From the NCBI GenBank assembly GCA_041748075.1, contig JBGTDX010000027.1:1-6979 (forward strand): DNA of 6,979 bases, in the 5' to 3' direction. Every line of letters begins with the position of its first letter. The first letter of the stretch is position 1. Source of the stretch: JBGSYJ01 sp041748075. GTDB lineage: Bacteria > Acidobacteriota > Thermoanaerobaculia > Gp7-AA8. The notes under the pieces are model-generated. The model worked only from the letters and a program-made list of their open reading frames with translations, did no database searches and had not been told where the DNA came from. The translations under genes were made by a program, and so were the position numbers. Shown here one piece after another: positions 1 through 5,480 of this stretch.

Positions 1-225
1 ATGTCCGCTGTAGATCTGCAGTACGCATCGTGGCTCGCCGATGTATACGCGCTACTCGGTGACGCGGAGGAGACAGCGGAATGGCTGCGGATCGCCATGT
101 CACGCGGCTATCTCGCGTATCCATACCTGGCGCTGCACGACTGGTTCCTCGACGGAGTGCGTTCCACTCCGCAAGTGCGCGCCGTTCTGGAGGAGATTCG
201 CGAGGGATGGGAGGGGGGGCGGTGA
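1..225 (+). CDS. C-terminal fragment of a TPR-like protein, possibly the tail of a Ser/Thr kinase-TPR protein
   Basis: Only the last 74 residues or so are in the window, and the ATG at position 1 is probably an internal methionine of a longer gene. The sequence is a helix pair typical of a tetratricopeptide repeat (YASWLADVYALLGDAEETAEW followed by LRIAMSRGY). It is followed by the pattern 'hDWFLDGVRSTPQVRAVLEEIREGWE'-like ending, where a short hydrophobic/acidic stretch precedes a final helix. I know this ending from the C-termini of acidobacterial protein kinases and adenylate-cyclase-like proteins with TPR repeats. No catalytic part is visible, so function cannot be read here. The stop is followed by G-rich non-coding DNA with no clear terminator. 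TPR tail: fairly sure. Kinase membership: inference. Confidence 0.6.
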   Translation: MSAVDLQYASWLADVYALLGDAEETAEWLRIAMSRGYLAYPYLALHDWFLDGVRSTPQVRAVLEEIREGWEGGR

Positions 226-310
226 GGGTTAGGGTTTTGGGGCTACCGGAATGTTGAATGTTGAATGGGGGTGCGGCGCGGTGGTGGGTTGTGGCGTATG
301 GGTTTCGTCT

Positions 311-411
311 GGCGCCCCTACCGGGGCGCTTCCATTGATTTGATTGGTCGTGCAGTTCCGGCGGGTGCGCTTCGCTTCCCGCCGGCTACCCTCTGACGCG
401 CCTCCGGCGCG
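311..411. repeat. Cluster of three GC-rich inverted repeats
   Basis: Three hairpin-forming inverted repeats sit within 100 bases. The first pairs GCGCCCC (312-318) with GGGGCGC (323-329) across a 4-nt loop. The second pairs CCGGCGGG (358-365) with CCCGCCGG (378-385) across 12 nt. The third pairs CGCGCC (397-402) with GGCGCG (406-411) across TCC. No T-run follows them, so they do not look like simple rho-independent terminators. They resemble dispersed intergenic palindromes. They lie downstream of the TPR-protein stop and could act as RNA stabilisers or boundaries, which is inference. Confidence 0.6.
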
Positions 412-619
412 GGGTTATCAAAGACATATGGGTTCTCTCCATCGTGGTGGAAGGAGCGACCGCCCGCTCCCTGGCCCGAGGGTCTGCCTAAACCCAAGTA
501 TCCTGACTTCGGTGTGAGGTTCTATGATTTCACGTGCTCCGGCTTCAAGGTGACGTCCGGCTGTGTCGGAGGACCGGCTCCGCCCGGAACGTGCTTGCTG
601 GAGCTCGCGTTGGGAGAGT

Positions 620-651
620 AGTCAGGAGTCAGGAGTCAGTAGTCAGTAGGT
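620..651 (+). repeat. 7-bp tandem repeat, AGTCAGK x4 plus a partial copy
   Basis: The units are AGTCAGG (620-626), AGTCAGG (627-633), AGTCAGT (634-640) and AGTCAGT (641-647), followed by a partial AGGT. The array is perfect except for G or T in the last position of each unit. Short AGTCAGG-type arrays are a known kind of intergenic microsatellite in environmental bacteria. No function can be read from it. Confidence 0.85.
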
Positions 652-725
652 CCGCGCGAAACCGCCGGTGATTGCAACGAGACAAGGGCTCCTGTTGTGG
701 CTGATGTGCCGCGCGCGAACTTCCG

Positions 726-810
726 GAGCCCTCATCCGCCCTCGCTTTGCTCGGGCACCTTCTCCCTCGGGAGAATGCTCTGGCTTTTCCCCTCTCCCGA
801 GGGAGAGGGG
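726..810 (+). repeat. Dispersed palindromic element, truncated copy A
   Basis: This is about 85 bp starting GAGCCCTCATCCGCC and ending with the palindrome CCCTCTCCCGAGGGAGAGGG. It matches the copy at 4506-4589 almost base for base: the first 50 bases differ at one position, and only the spacer between the two inner hairpins is divergent. The distal arm present in the other copy (GGCGAGCGCC... GGTGAGGGCTCA) is missing, so this copy is 3'-truncated. Both copies have the same orientation and bracket the 1024-4469 gene block. It is a REP-like or MITE-like element by structure. Confidence 0.8.
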
Positions 811-1023
811 AATTGCGTCTTGTGGAATCACAATCGCCTCGATGGTCCGATCACCGTTGCCGTGGCACGCCTCGGGGCTGGTGAGGCGATCCCGCTCTAT
901 TTCTCCACGCTGCAGAAGCTGGAGTCGACGCCGCGCCCCGGCGCGGGGCGACGGCGACGGCTACGGAGTTCCTCACCCTGCGCATGGTGGCGTACGAACC
1001 AGCTGGTGGGCTCCGTATGTGGC
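811..1023. other. Upstream region of the TIGR04255-family gene; no intact gene seen
   Basis: The frame of the downstream gene stays open through this stretch back to 697. The family's conserved N-terminus, however, begins only near residue 10 of the ATG at 1024, so the upstream extension is unlikely to be translated. A short inverted repeat pairs CGCCCC (934-939) with GGGGCG (945-950). Two short protein-like runs in different frames ('GEAIPLYFSTLQKLES' near 880-930 and 'TEFLTLRMVAYEPAGG' near 965-1012) could be remnants of a frameshifted gene, but I do not recognise them. I found no clear -35/-10 pair. Confidence 0.4.
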
Positions 1024-1737
1024 ATGATGCAGCCAGACATGACTCCCGAAATTTATCCGAACTCCCCACTTCAGGGGGTTGTGTTCGAGATTCGATTTCC
1101 AGGGGAACCGGCAGTCGAATGCCATCGGGACCAGTTTTTCGAAGATGTGCGAAAAGAGTTTCCCCAGGTTCTGGTGCCCAAACTGCAGGAGGGAGCCGCG
1201 GCGGCGCTGTCTCCTTATCACTTTCAATCGGCCGATGGCACGAAGGCACTACTGACGGCTTTGAATCTCTTTGCCTTTAGAACTTCGCAGTATCCGGGAT
1301 ACGCTGCGTTCAAGGATGAAGCCCTTCGATGGTGTCGATTGTTCGCAACCAGGTTTTCGATCGACAAGCTCAGCAGGACGGGCCTCAGGTACACTAACGT
1401 CATACCGTATCCACCCGGACAGGGATTTCCATTGCATCGGTTTCTTCAGATCCAGATGAGTTTGGGAGGAGGCACGATGGATAGGCTGGAGAATCTATAC
1501 ATCACCAGTCGCATGCCTGCCGCCAATGGAGCCCTCACGCTCAACGTTGGATCCATAAAAGGCGAGCAGGGAGAGGATGCAATCCTTCTCGACTTCGACT
1601 TCGCCCGCACCGAGGGACTGCGCTTCGCTGAAATTGAACGGCACCTCGATGAAAGCCATGATGAAACAAAACAGCTGTTCGAATCATTATTGACGCACGA
1701 GTATCGATCCTACATGCGTGGAGAGGAGCTACCGTGA
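1024..1737 (+). CDS. TIGR04255 family protein
   Basis: This is a 237-residue soluble protein of a sporadically distributed family of unknown function (TIGR04255), usually about 250 aa. The signs are the N-terminal 'YPNSPLQGVVFEIRF' (residues 11-25), the central 'LSRTGLRYTNVI' (116-127), a late 'ILLDFDF' (187-193), and the closing 'H..TKQLFESLLTHEYRSYM' helix (212-231). No signal peptide or membrane segment is visible. I chose ATG 1024, with 1027 and 1039 as close alternatives, because the family pattern starts just after it; the Shine-Dalgarno is weak. The stop overlaps the GTG start of the next gene by 4 bp, indicating translational coupling with the HicB-like and HicA-like genes. The biochemical role of the family is not known to me. 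Family call: confident. Confidence 0.82.
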   Translation: MMQPDMTPEIYPNSPLQGVVFEIRFPGEPAVECHRDQFFEDVRKEFPQVLVPKLQEGAAAALSPYHFQSADGTKALLTALNLFAFRTSQYPGYAAFKDEALRWCRLFATRFSIDKLSRTGLRYTNVIPYPPGQGFPLHRFLQIQMSLGGGTMDRLENLYITSRMPAANGALTLNVGSIKGEQGEDAILLDFDFARTEGLRFAEIERHLDESHDETKQLFESLLTHEYRSYMRGEELP

Positions 1738-2099
1738 GCGCCCTACTTTTAGACGATTACGAAAGCCGCGTCATAAAGCCCAGCGTGGACACTTACTCCG
1801 ATCTGGTGCCGAAGCATTCATTTCCTCAGACGCTCCCTCTTTTCGAGTTTCGGGTTGGAAACCAGTTACGGGCATTACGCCGCCCGATCAAGTTACAAGT
1901 CGGATTCGAGGGCGATACGTTTTTCGTCGAGAACGAAAGCCTCGCGCTCTTCGGCCATGGGGCCACGCTGGAAGAAGCAGTAACGAACTTTCTTCATGAC
2001 CTCGAGCACCTCTGGTCTCGATATCGAGCTCTAAGCGATGACGAGCTGACTGGTCACGGCCTGGAACTGAAGAAGCTGCTTCAATCGCTGTCGGAGTAA
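1734..2099 (+). CDS. HicB-like antitoxin candidate
   Basis: This 121-residue protein has a GTG start inside the TIGR04255-family stop (GTGA overlap) and GAGGAG about 5 nt upstream. Residues about 50-92 read as a HicB-type partial RNase H-like beta-beta-alpha unit: 'PIKLQVGFEGDTFFVENESL', then 'LFGHGATLEEAVTNF'. The latter parallels the 'Y.v..PELpG..t.GdT.eEAl.n' pattern of HicB antitoxins. The C-terminus (about 97-121) is an acidic then leucine-rich helical segment and not an obvious ribbon-helix-helix DNA-binding domain. The gene lies 5 bp upstream of a HicA-like gene, the usual small-pair arrangement although in the order antitoxin then toxin. If the pair is a toxin-antitoxin module, this is the neutralising partner. 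The role is inferred from fold pattern and neighbour. Confidence 0.55.
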   Translation: MSALLLDDYESRVIKPSVDTYSDLVPKHSFPQTLPLFEFRVGNQLRALRRPIKLQVGFEGDTFFVENESLALFGHGATLEEAVTNFLHDLEHLWSRYRALSDDELTGHGLELKKLLQSLSE

Positions 2100-2104
2100 A
2101 GAGA

Positions 2105-2386
2105 GTGCCCTTTGATGCCCGCAAAGTCGCAGCTGCGCTGCTGAGCAAAGGCTTCCGAAAGGACCAGTCCCACCACACGTACTATCACCTCTACGTCGAC
2201 GGAAAAGATGTAGGGGTGTTCACCAAGATTTCTCAGGGCGAGAAGGAGATTGGGACGCCTCTCGCAAAACGAATGCAGCGACAAATGAAACTTTCTTCAT
2301 CCACGAACTTTCAGGATTTTGTGCAATGCCCGCTGACCTACGAGGTGTATATCGACATGCTACGCAAGGCAGGAGTTATCGACTAG
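2105..2386 (+). CDS. HicA-like (YcfA-like) toxin candidate with C-terminal extension
   Basis: This 93-residue protein has a GTG start preceded by GGAG (2093-2096) at 8-nt spacing. The core matches the HicA dsRBD-like layout: helix 1 'KVAAALLSKGF', then 'QSHHTYYHLY' where H23 or H24 occupies the position of the catalytic histidine of HicA ribonucleases. A strand 'VGVFTKISQG' and helix 'EIGTPLAKRMQRQMKLS' follow. HicA toxins are about 60-80 aa and cleave mRNA. This one has an extra tail from residue 66 on, with 'FQDFVQCPLTYEVYIDML', which is a feature of a divergent subgroup. It is co-transcribed with the HicB-like gene 5 bp upstream. Ribonuclease activity is inferred from the motif only. Confidence 0.6.
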   Translation: MPFDARKVAAALLSKGFRKDQSHHTYYHLYVDGKDVGVFTKISQGEKEIGTPLAKRMQRQMKLSSSTNFQDFVQCPLTYEVYIDMLRKAGVID

Positions 2387-2437
2387 CGACGTCTCGACTC
2401 GCGTGCGTCAGCGCATCAGAAGTTCGACTCTCGGCGG

Positions 2438-3289
2438 TCAGGGCCGGAACTCCGAGGCTCCCCGGACGAAAGACTCGTAGACGCTGGCAGCTGAGTGCAC
2501 CTGCTCGAGAAGCTCCGTCATCGTCAGCTTGGAGTCATGGTCGGCGAATCTCTTGAACCGGCTGAAAACTTCCCTGGCGACGACTTCTCCGCCCGTGCGC
2601 GCGATGAGCCAGTGGTTGAGGAAGATGGATGACCGCGGATAGCGAAGCCGGCCGACGCTGACTTCAGTTTCCCAGAAGCCGGTCTCGAATTCTTTCCAGT
2701 GCTCCTGGTACGCCTTCTCGACATCGGTGTCTGCTTCGAGGAGACGCTGGAAGATGAAGTTCTTGATGAGGTCCGCCGCCGTGAGCTGCGCGCCTCGGGC
2801 ATTCAGTGTCTCGAAAATCTCCTGCGCGTTCTCGTCGACGCCGAGGTCGATGACGACCATCTGGAGGTAATCGCGAACGACTCTTTCGATCGCCTCGGCA
2901 CGGATGATGGGATCGAATCCATCGGACGTGAGCCATTCGCGCGCCTCATTGCTGAAGAATTGATGCGCCTGAGCGATCCGTTGGTTCGAAGTACTTTGCT
3001 TATCATCGGCCGAGGCGGGATCGCCTCCCATGGCTGTCCTGAAGGCGCGGCGGTCGCGATTGGTCGGCCAGACCTTGAACCGATCGTCCGGATTGGAGCG
3101 GAACGGCGCGGCGTTCTCGACGAGAGGCTCGATTCGCTGGGCTGGATGGATCGCATTCAGCGCGACGAGCTCAGAGCGCAAGGCGCTCAGCATAAGCTGG
3201 AGTGTGGTGAGACGCTGCTGGCCGTCGATGATGGTGCGCTGCTGCAGCTGCCCGATGGGGTTCTGCGCCTGTTCTCGAGCTGGCGGCAC
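2438..3289 (-). pseudogene. DUF262 (GmrSD-type) protein fragment
   Basis: An open frame of 283 codons carries the hallmark DUF262 motifs: 'IIDGQQRLTTLQL' (residues 20-32; DGQQR is the nucleotide-handling motif of the ParB/Srx-like fold), 'FKVWPTNRDR' (71-80), and 'ENAQEIFETLNARG..LT..DLIKN' (153-177). DUF262 is the GmrS half of type IV restriction enzymes that degrade modified DNA. Intact proteins usually exceed 500 aa and carry a C-terminal DUF1524 HNH nuclease. Here the N-terminal 'QRPYxW...HFLGAivL' part is missing from this frame, an in-frame TGA lies six codons before the GTG at 3289, and translation ends at 2438 without DUF1524. Remnants of the N-terminal sequence may survive out of frame around 3270-3310. 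It converges on the HicA-like gene with about 50 bp between the stops. Most likely a decayed, non-functional fragment. Confidence 0.75.
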
Positions 3290-3336
3290 AGAACCTCAGA
3301 CTTCTCTCGGCACTTCCAGATCGCTGACCAGTCCGC

Positions 3337-3747
3337 TTGAAGGTGGGACTCGAGCGCCCGAAGCGAAGTCCATTCGGTGAACTGTTTGAGCCCGAGACTC
3401 TACGAGCTGTGGAAGATGAGGAGAAAGTCCTCGAGCTTCTGACCGAGCACATCAGTCAGCAAACAGATGTGGCGCCGCTCGAACTGCTCGCGCGAGTAGT
3501 GTTGGAGCGTGGAAGCGACGAGACTGCTTCAGGCATCTTTACGTCGTACAATTCGTTTCTAGAAGCGTTGGGCAACGACAAAGTCCGGGATGAACTGGAA
3601 AATATCGCGTTTCACGAAGCATCAGAGAACAGCACGTACGATGGTCTGAGAGAACTCAGCAAGACCTTTCGAAGCTCCGTGAATACATTCTTCTTCGATG
3701 AGCATCCTCAACTCAAGAAACTGATTAGAGACTACGGAGTGTTTTGA
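3337..3747 (+). pseudogene. C-terminal remnant resembling a nucleotidyltransferase-family protein
   Basis: The open frame runs from just after an in-frame TGA at 3325-3327, with TTG 3337 as the only early start and no Shine-Dalgarno. The 136 residues are helical and end 'LKKLIRDYGVF'. With the pattern 'YNSFLEAL....VRDELENI' and 'LRELSKTFRSSVNTFFFDEHPQL', this reminds me of the C-terminal helical region of long proteins that carry an N-terminal 'FGSLAR...SD.DWTLL' nucleotidyltransferase domain. That catalytic domain is absent on this strand, so the gene appears 5'-deleted. Its TGA overlaps the next ATG (TGATG), a coupling normally seen in intact operons, which suggests the partner gene was once co-translated with it. 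Family call is from memory of a C-terminal pattern. It could instead be a small hypothetical protein using TTG. Confidence 0.45.
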
Positions 3748-4469
3748 TGCGGCCGATCGGATTCTCAACGGGAGCACTGGCAAAGGGTGACTTTCGCAGG
3801 GGACTGACACTTCAGGACCGCGATGGAGTCGATGCGGTCGAGCTTTCCGCCTTGCGCGATCATGAGCTGGAGAGCTTGTGTGAAGCCGTACCGAGTCTGG
3901 ACCTATCCCGATTTCAGTACGTCTCGTTTCATGCGCCGAGCAAACTGAAAGTTTTGCGTGAAGAACAAGTGGTCGAATCATTGAGACGCCTACCTGCCTC
4001 CTGGCCGATCATCGTTCACCCGGACATCATCAAAGACTCTCGGCTCTGGCAGGATCTCGGTTCGCGCCTCTGCCTCGAAAATATGGACGTCCGTAAGCCC
4101 ACTGGCCGGACCGTTGAGGAGATGCGAAGTTTCTTTGAGTTATTTCCCGAGGCCTCGTTTTGCCTCGATGTGGGTCACGCAAGGCAGATCGATCCAACGA
4201 TGACAGTTGCACTGATGATGTTGCGCGCCTTTGGGCCCCGCCTTCGTCAGCTGCACGTAAGCGAGGTGGGCTCGGATGGTGAGCACCTGCCAATTGGAAT
4301 GCTCGCGTCGATTGCCTTCCGCCGTATCGCCTCGCATATCGGACCTGACATTCCGCTCATCATCGAGTCTGTCATTCCGGAAGAAGCAATTGAGCGGGAG
4401 CTTGTCAAGGTTTCGGAAGCGTTCGACGAGACGAAGCGCGAGTCTTTGAGCGCGTACGCGTACGCGTGA
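3747..4469 (+). CDS. Xylose-isomerase/endonuclease IV-like TIM-barrel protein
   Basis: This is a 240-residue protein. ATG 3747 overlaps the upstream stop as TGATG and is preferred over a TTG one codon earlier. Beta strands ending in metal-type ligands recur in the order of the AP-endonuclease-2/xylose-isomerase-like barrel: 'VELSALR' (E32), 'VSFHAPS' (H62), 'IIVHPD' (H91), 'CLENMD' (E111), 'CLDVGHARQ' (D141, H144), 'QLHVSEV' (H170), 'DGEHLPIG' (D177, H180), 'LIIESV' (E207). Endonuclease IV uses H-H-E-D-H-H-D-H-E for three Zn ions, and this set parallels it, although D177 is three residues before H180 and not two. The protein is probably a cytosolic divalent-metal enzyme (isomerase, epimerase or phosphodiesterase). 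The substrate cannot be read. The gene ends 35 bp before the dispersed palindrome. Confidence 0.7.
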   Translation: MRPIGFSTGALAKGDFRRGLTLQDRDGVDAVELSALRDHELESLCEAVPSLDLSRFQYVSFHAPSKLKVLREEQVVESLRRLPASWPIIVHPDIIKDSRLWQDLGSRLCLENMDVRKPTGRTVEEMRSFFELFPEASFCLDVGHARQIDPTMTVALMMLRAFGPRLRQLHVSEVGSDGEHLPIGMLASIAFRRIASHIGPDIPLIIESVIPEEAIERELVKVSEAFDETKRESLSAYAYA

Positions 4470-4504
4470 TGAGAGCGCGGGCGCTCGTTTCTCTTTGAAG
4501 TTAC

Positions 4505-4622
4505 TGAGCCCTCATCCGCCCTCGCTTCGCTCGGGCACCTTCTCCCTCGGGAGAAGGGTTGATTTTTCCCCTCTCCCGAGGGAGAGGGGTGGCGAGCGCC
4601 AGCGAGCCGGGGTGAGGGCTCA
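4505..4622 (+). repeat. Dispersed palindromic element, full copy B
   Basis: The 118-bp element has terminal inverted arms, TGAGCCCTCA (4505-4514) and TGAGGGCTCA (4613-4622), with further imperfect pairing inside. It encloses two tight hairpins: CCTTCTCCC/GGGAGAAGG (4538-4557, 2-nt centre) and CCCCTCTCCC/GGGAGAGGGG (4568-4589, 2-nt centre). It is the complete version of the copy at 726-810. By position it may end transcription from the TIM-barrel gene and isolate the downstream promoters, although it lacks a following T-run. The structure fits a non-autonomous REP/MITE-type repeat. Confidence 0.85.
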
Positions 4623-4675
4623 GGGAATGAAGACGCTTACGTCAACTTAGCCTCTCTCTAAACAGCTGTTTGATC

Positions 4676-4704
4676 TTGCGTGCGTGGCTTCAGTTAGCGA
4701 TAAT
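4676..4704 (+). promoter_or_regulatory. Upstream sigma70-like promoter with an inverted repeat over the -10
   Basis: TTGCGT (4676-4681) and GATAAT (4699-4704) are separated by 17 bp. The -10 matches consensus at five of six positions, and the -35 at three. An inverted repeat, GCGATA (4697-4702) and TATCGC (4708-4713) with a 5-nt spacer, overlaps the -10 and is a possible operator. Transcription would give a leader of about 150 nt ahead of the 4868 gene. Confidence 0.4.
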
Positions 4705-4769
4705 AGATATCGCGCTTTACTGCCTGAGTGCGCGGCTCTCCCCGGGTCATATAAGAGTAAAGTTTCCTC

Positions 4770-4798
4770 TTGCGAAAGCGTGAAAGCTACTATACAAT
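4770..4798 (+). promoter_or_regulatory. Probable main promoter of the metK operon (sigma70-like)
   Basis: TTGCGA (4770-4775) and TACAAT (4793-4798) are separated by 17 bp. The -35 matches four of six consensus positions and the -10 five of six. The surrounding DNA is markedly AT-rich compared with the rest of the window. The start would fall near 4805, about 63 nt before the ATG at 4868. The leader holds only a weak possible stem (TTAAG 4819-4823 with CTTAA 4843-4847). I see no recognisable SAM riboswitch. Confidence 0.55.
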
Positions 4799-4867
4799 GA
4801 TGAAAGATTTAACTGAACTTAAGAATTACTCGCTTATCTAGGCTTAAAAATGAAAGGAGAACCACAA

Positions 4868-5203
4868 ATGTCCGAACCCACACTCCGCTTCACCCCAGCT
4901 TCCGTCGACTGTCTCGAATGCGCCAACAACGCCCTTACCTACGCCGGTCTCGATCTCACCGATCCGTTTCTCATCGTCTCAGGCTCAGAGGGGAAGGTCG
5001 ACCCCAGGCTGATCGAGAGCATCGTCTCTGCGAACAGCGAGAGCAAGATCTTCCTCATCATCTCGAGCCCGATCATCCGGAGCGGCGACGAGAAGGCTCA
5101 TCACGAAGGCCCGGAGCTCAGCGACGACGAGCCTCTCACCGACGAGGCGCTTCGCGAAATCCTCGGGGTCGAGGACGGAGCCGACGAAGAAGACACCGAG
5201 TAG
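4868..5203 (+). CDS. Acidic small protein of unknown function, first gene of the metK operon
   Basis: This is a 111-residue protein. I start it at ATG 4868 and not ATG 4850 because AAGGAGA (4854-4860) sits 7 nt ahead of 4868, and the earlier start would place this Shine-Dalgarno inside the coding sequence. The N-terminal half contains a Cys pair 'DCLEC' (C15, C18), then beta-alpha-beta-like text: 'PFLIVSGS' (33-40), 'PRLIESIVSA', 'KIFLIISSPII' (60-70). The C-terminal third is strongly acidic ('ELSDDEPLTDEALREIL', 'DGADEEDTE'), like a flexible tail or an interaction segment. There is no signal peptide or membrane helix. I do not recognise a family. The position ahead of a 58-aa gene and metK in one transcription unit suggests a shared pathway. 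Confidence 0.75.
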   Translation: MSEPTLRFTPASVDCLECANNALTYAGLDLTDPFLIVSGSEGKVDPRLIESIVSANSESKIFLIISSPIIRSGDEKAHHEGPELSDDEPLTDEALREILGVEDGADEEDTE

Positions 5204-5223
5204 ATCACTTGTATCCCGAGCGA

Positions 5224-5239
5224 CCCGCAATTCCGCGGG
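5224..5239 (+). repeat. Short intercistronic hairpin
   Basis: CCCGC (5224-5228) pairs with GCGGG (5235-5239) across AATTCC, 20 nt after the stop of the acidic-protein gene. No T-run follows. It is possibly a weak attenuator or RNA-processing site that lowers expression of the downstream genes, but the stem is only 5 bp. Confidence 0.3.
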
Positions 5240-5303
5240 CCCACCAACTGAGCGAGGCGTCGCCGCGGTGGTCCAAACGATACAAGCCCTTAAGGAGGGA
5301 CAA

Positions 5304-5480
5304 ATGAAACGCCAGAACACACTCGAAACCAGCCGCAGCAACCGCAGCAGGAAGTCAGCAACATCCACCCCATCCGTCAGCCACATGAAACCATCCCATC
5401 CCGTCCAACTCGTTCTCCCTGGCTTCGCAGTCTTCATCGCTCCTGACGCAACCGCCTCATCCGAAGGAGCAGCCCGATGA
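5304..5480 (+). CDS. Basic 58-aa small protein with a consensus ribosome binding site
   Basis: ATG 5304 is preceded by TAAGGAGG (5291-5298), a full match to the anti-Shine-Dalgarno, at 5-nt spacing, which is the strongest ribosome site in the window and supports real translation. The stop TGA overlaps the metK ATG (ATGA at 5477-5480). The N-terminus (1-32) is rich in S, T, R, N and K and looks disordered and nucleic-acid- or acid-binding in charge. A hydrophobic stretch 'VQLVLPGFAVFIAP' (34-47) follows, too short for a confident membrane helix, then 'DATASSEGAAR'. I do not recognise a family. It may be a small partner of the MetK enzyme, or a leader whose translation drives metK translation through the overlap. 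Confidence 0.6.
   Translation: MKRQNTLETSRSNRSRKSATSTPSVSHMKPSHPVQLVLPGFAVFIAPDATASSEGAAR

Larger units (their letters stand above)
226..725. other. Non-coding stretch with hairpins and short repeats
   Basis: I see no convincing gene here on either strand. The stretch begins with G-rich sequence and a doubled 7-mer (ATGTTGA at about 251-264). It contains a run of GC-rich hairpins at 311-411 and a 7-bp tandem repeat at 620-651. The rest (about 420-610) is unstructured to the eye and has short, interrupted frames. It may be degraded coding DNA, but I recognise nothing in it. Confidence 0.6.

Noticed and set aside
620..651. CRISPR array
   Set aside because: The units are 7 bp, contiguous and without spacers, so this is a simple tandem repeat.
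697..1023. N-terminal 109-codon extension of the TIGR04255-family frame
   Set aside because: It includes the dispersed palindrome and Arg/Pro-rich text with no family similarity. The conserved N-terminus begins just after ATG 1024.
2699..3340. 213-codon plus-strand open frame
   Set aside because: It lies antisense to the DUF262 frame, which carries clear family motifs, and reads as its shadow.
4505..4622. Rho-independent terminator
   Set aside because: Strong stems are present but no T-run follows the outer or inner hairpins, and a second copy exists elsewhere. A dispersed repeat explains it better, although it may still impede transcription.
4805..4867. SAM riboswitch in the operon leader
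   Set aside because: The leader from the nearer promoter is only about 63 nt, with one weak 5-bp stem. I see none of the conserved SAM-I, SAM-II or SAM/SAH motifs.
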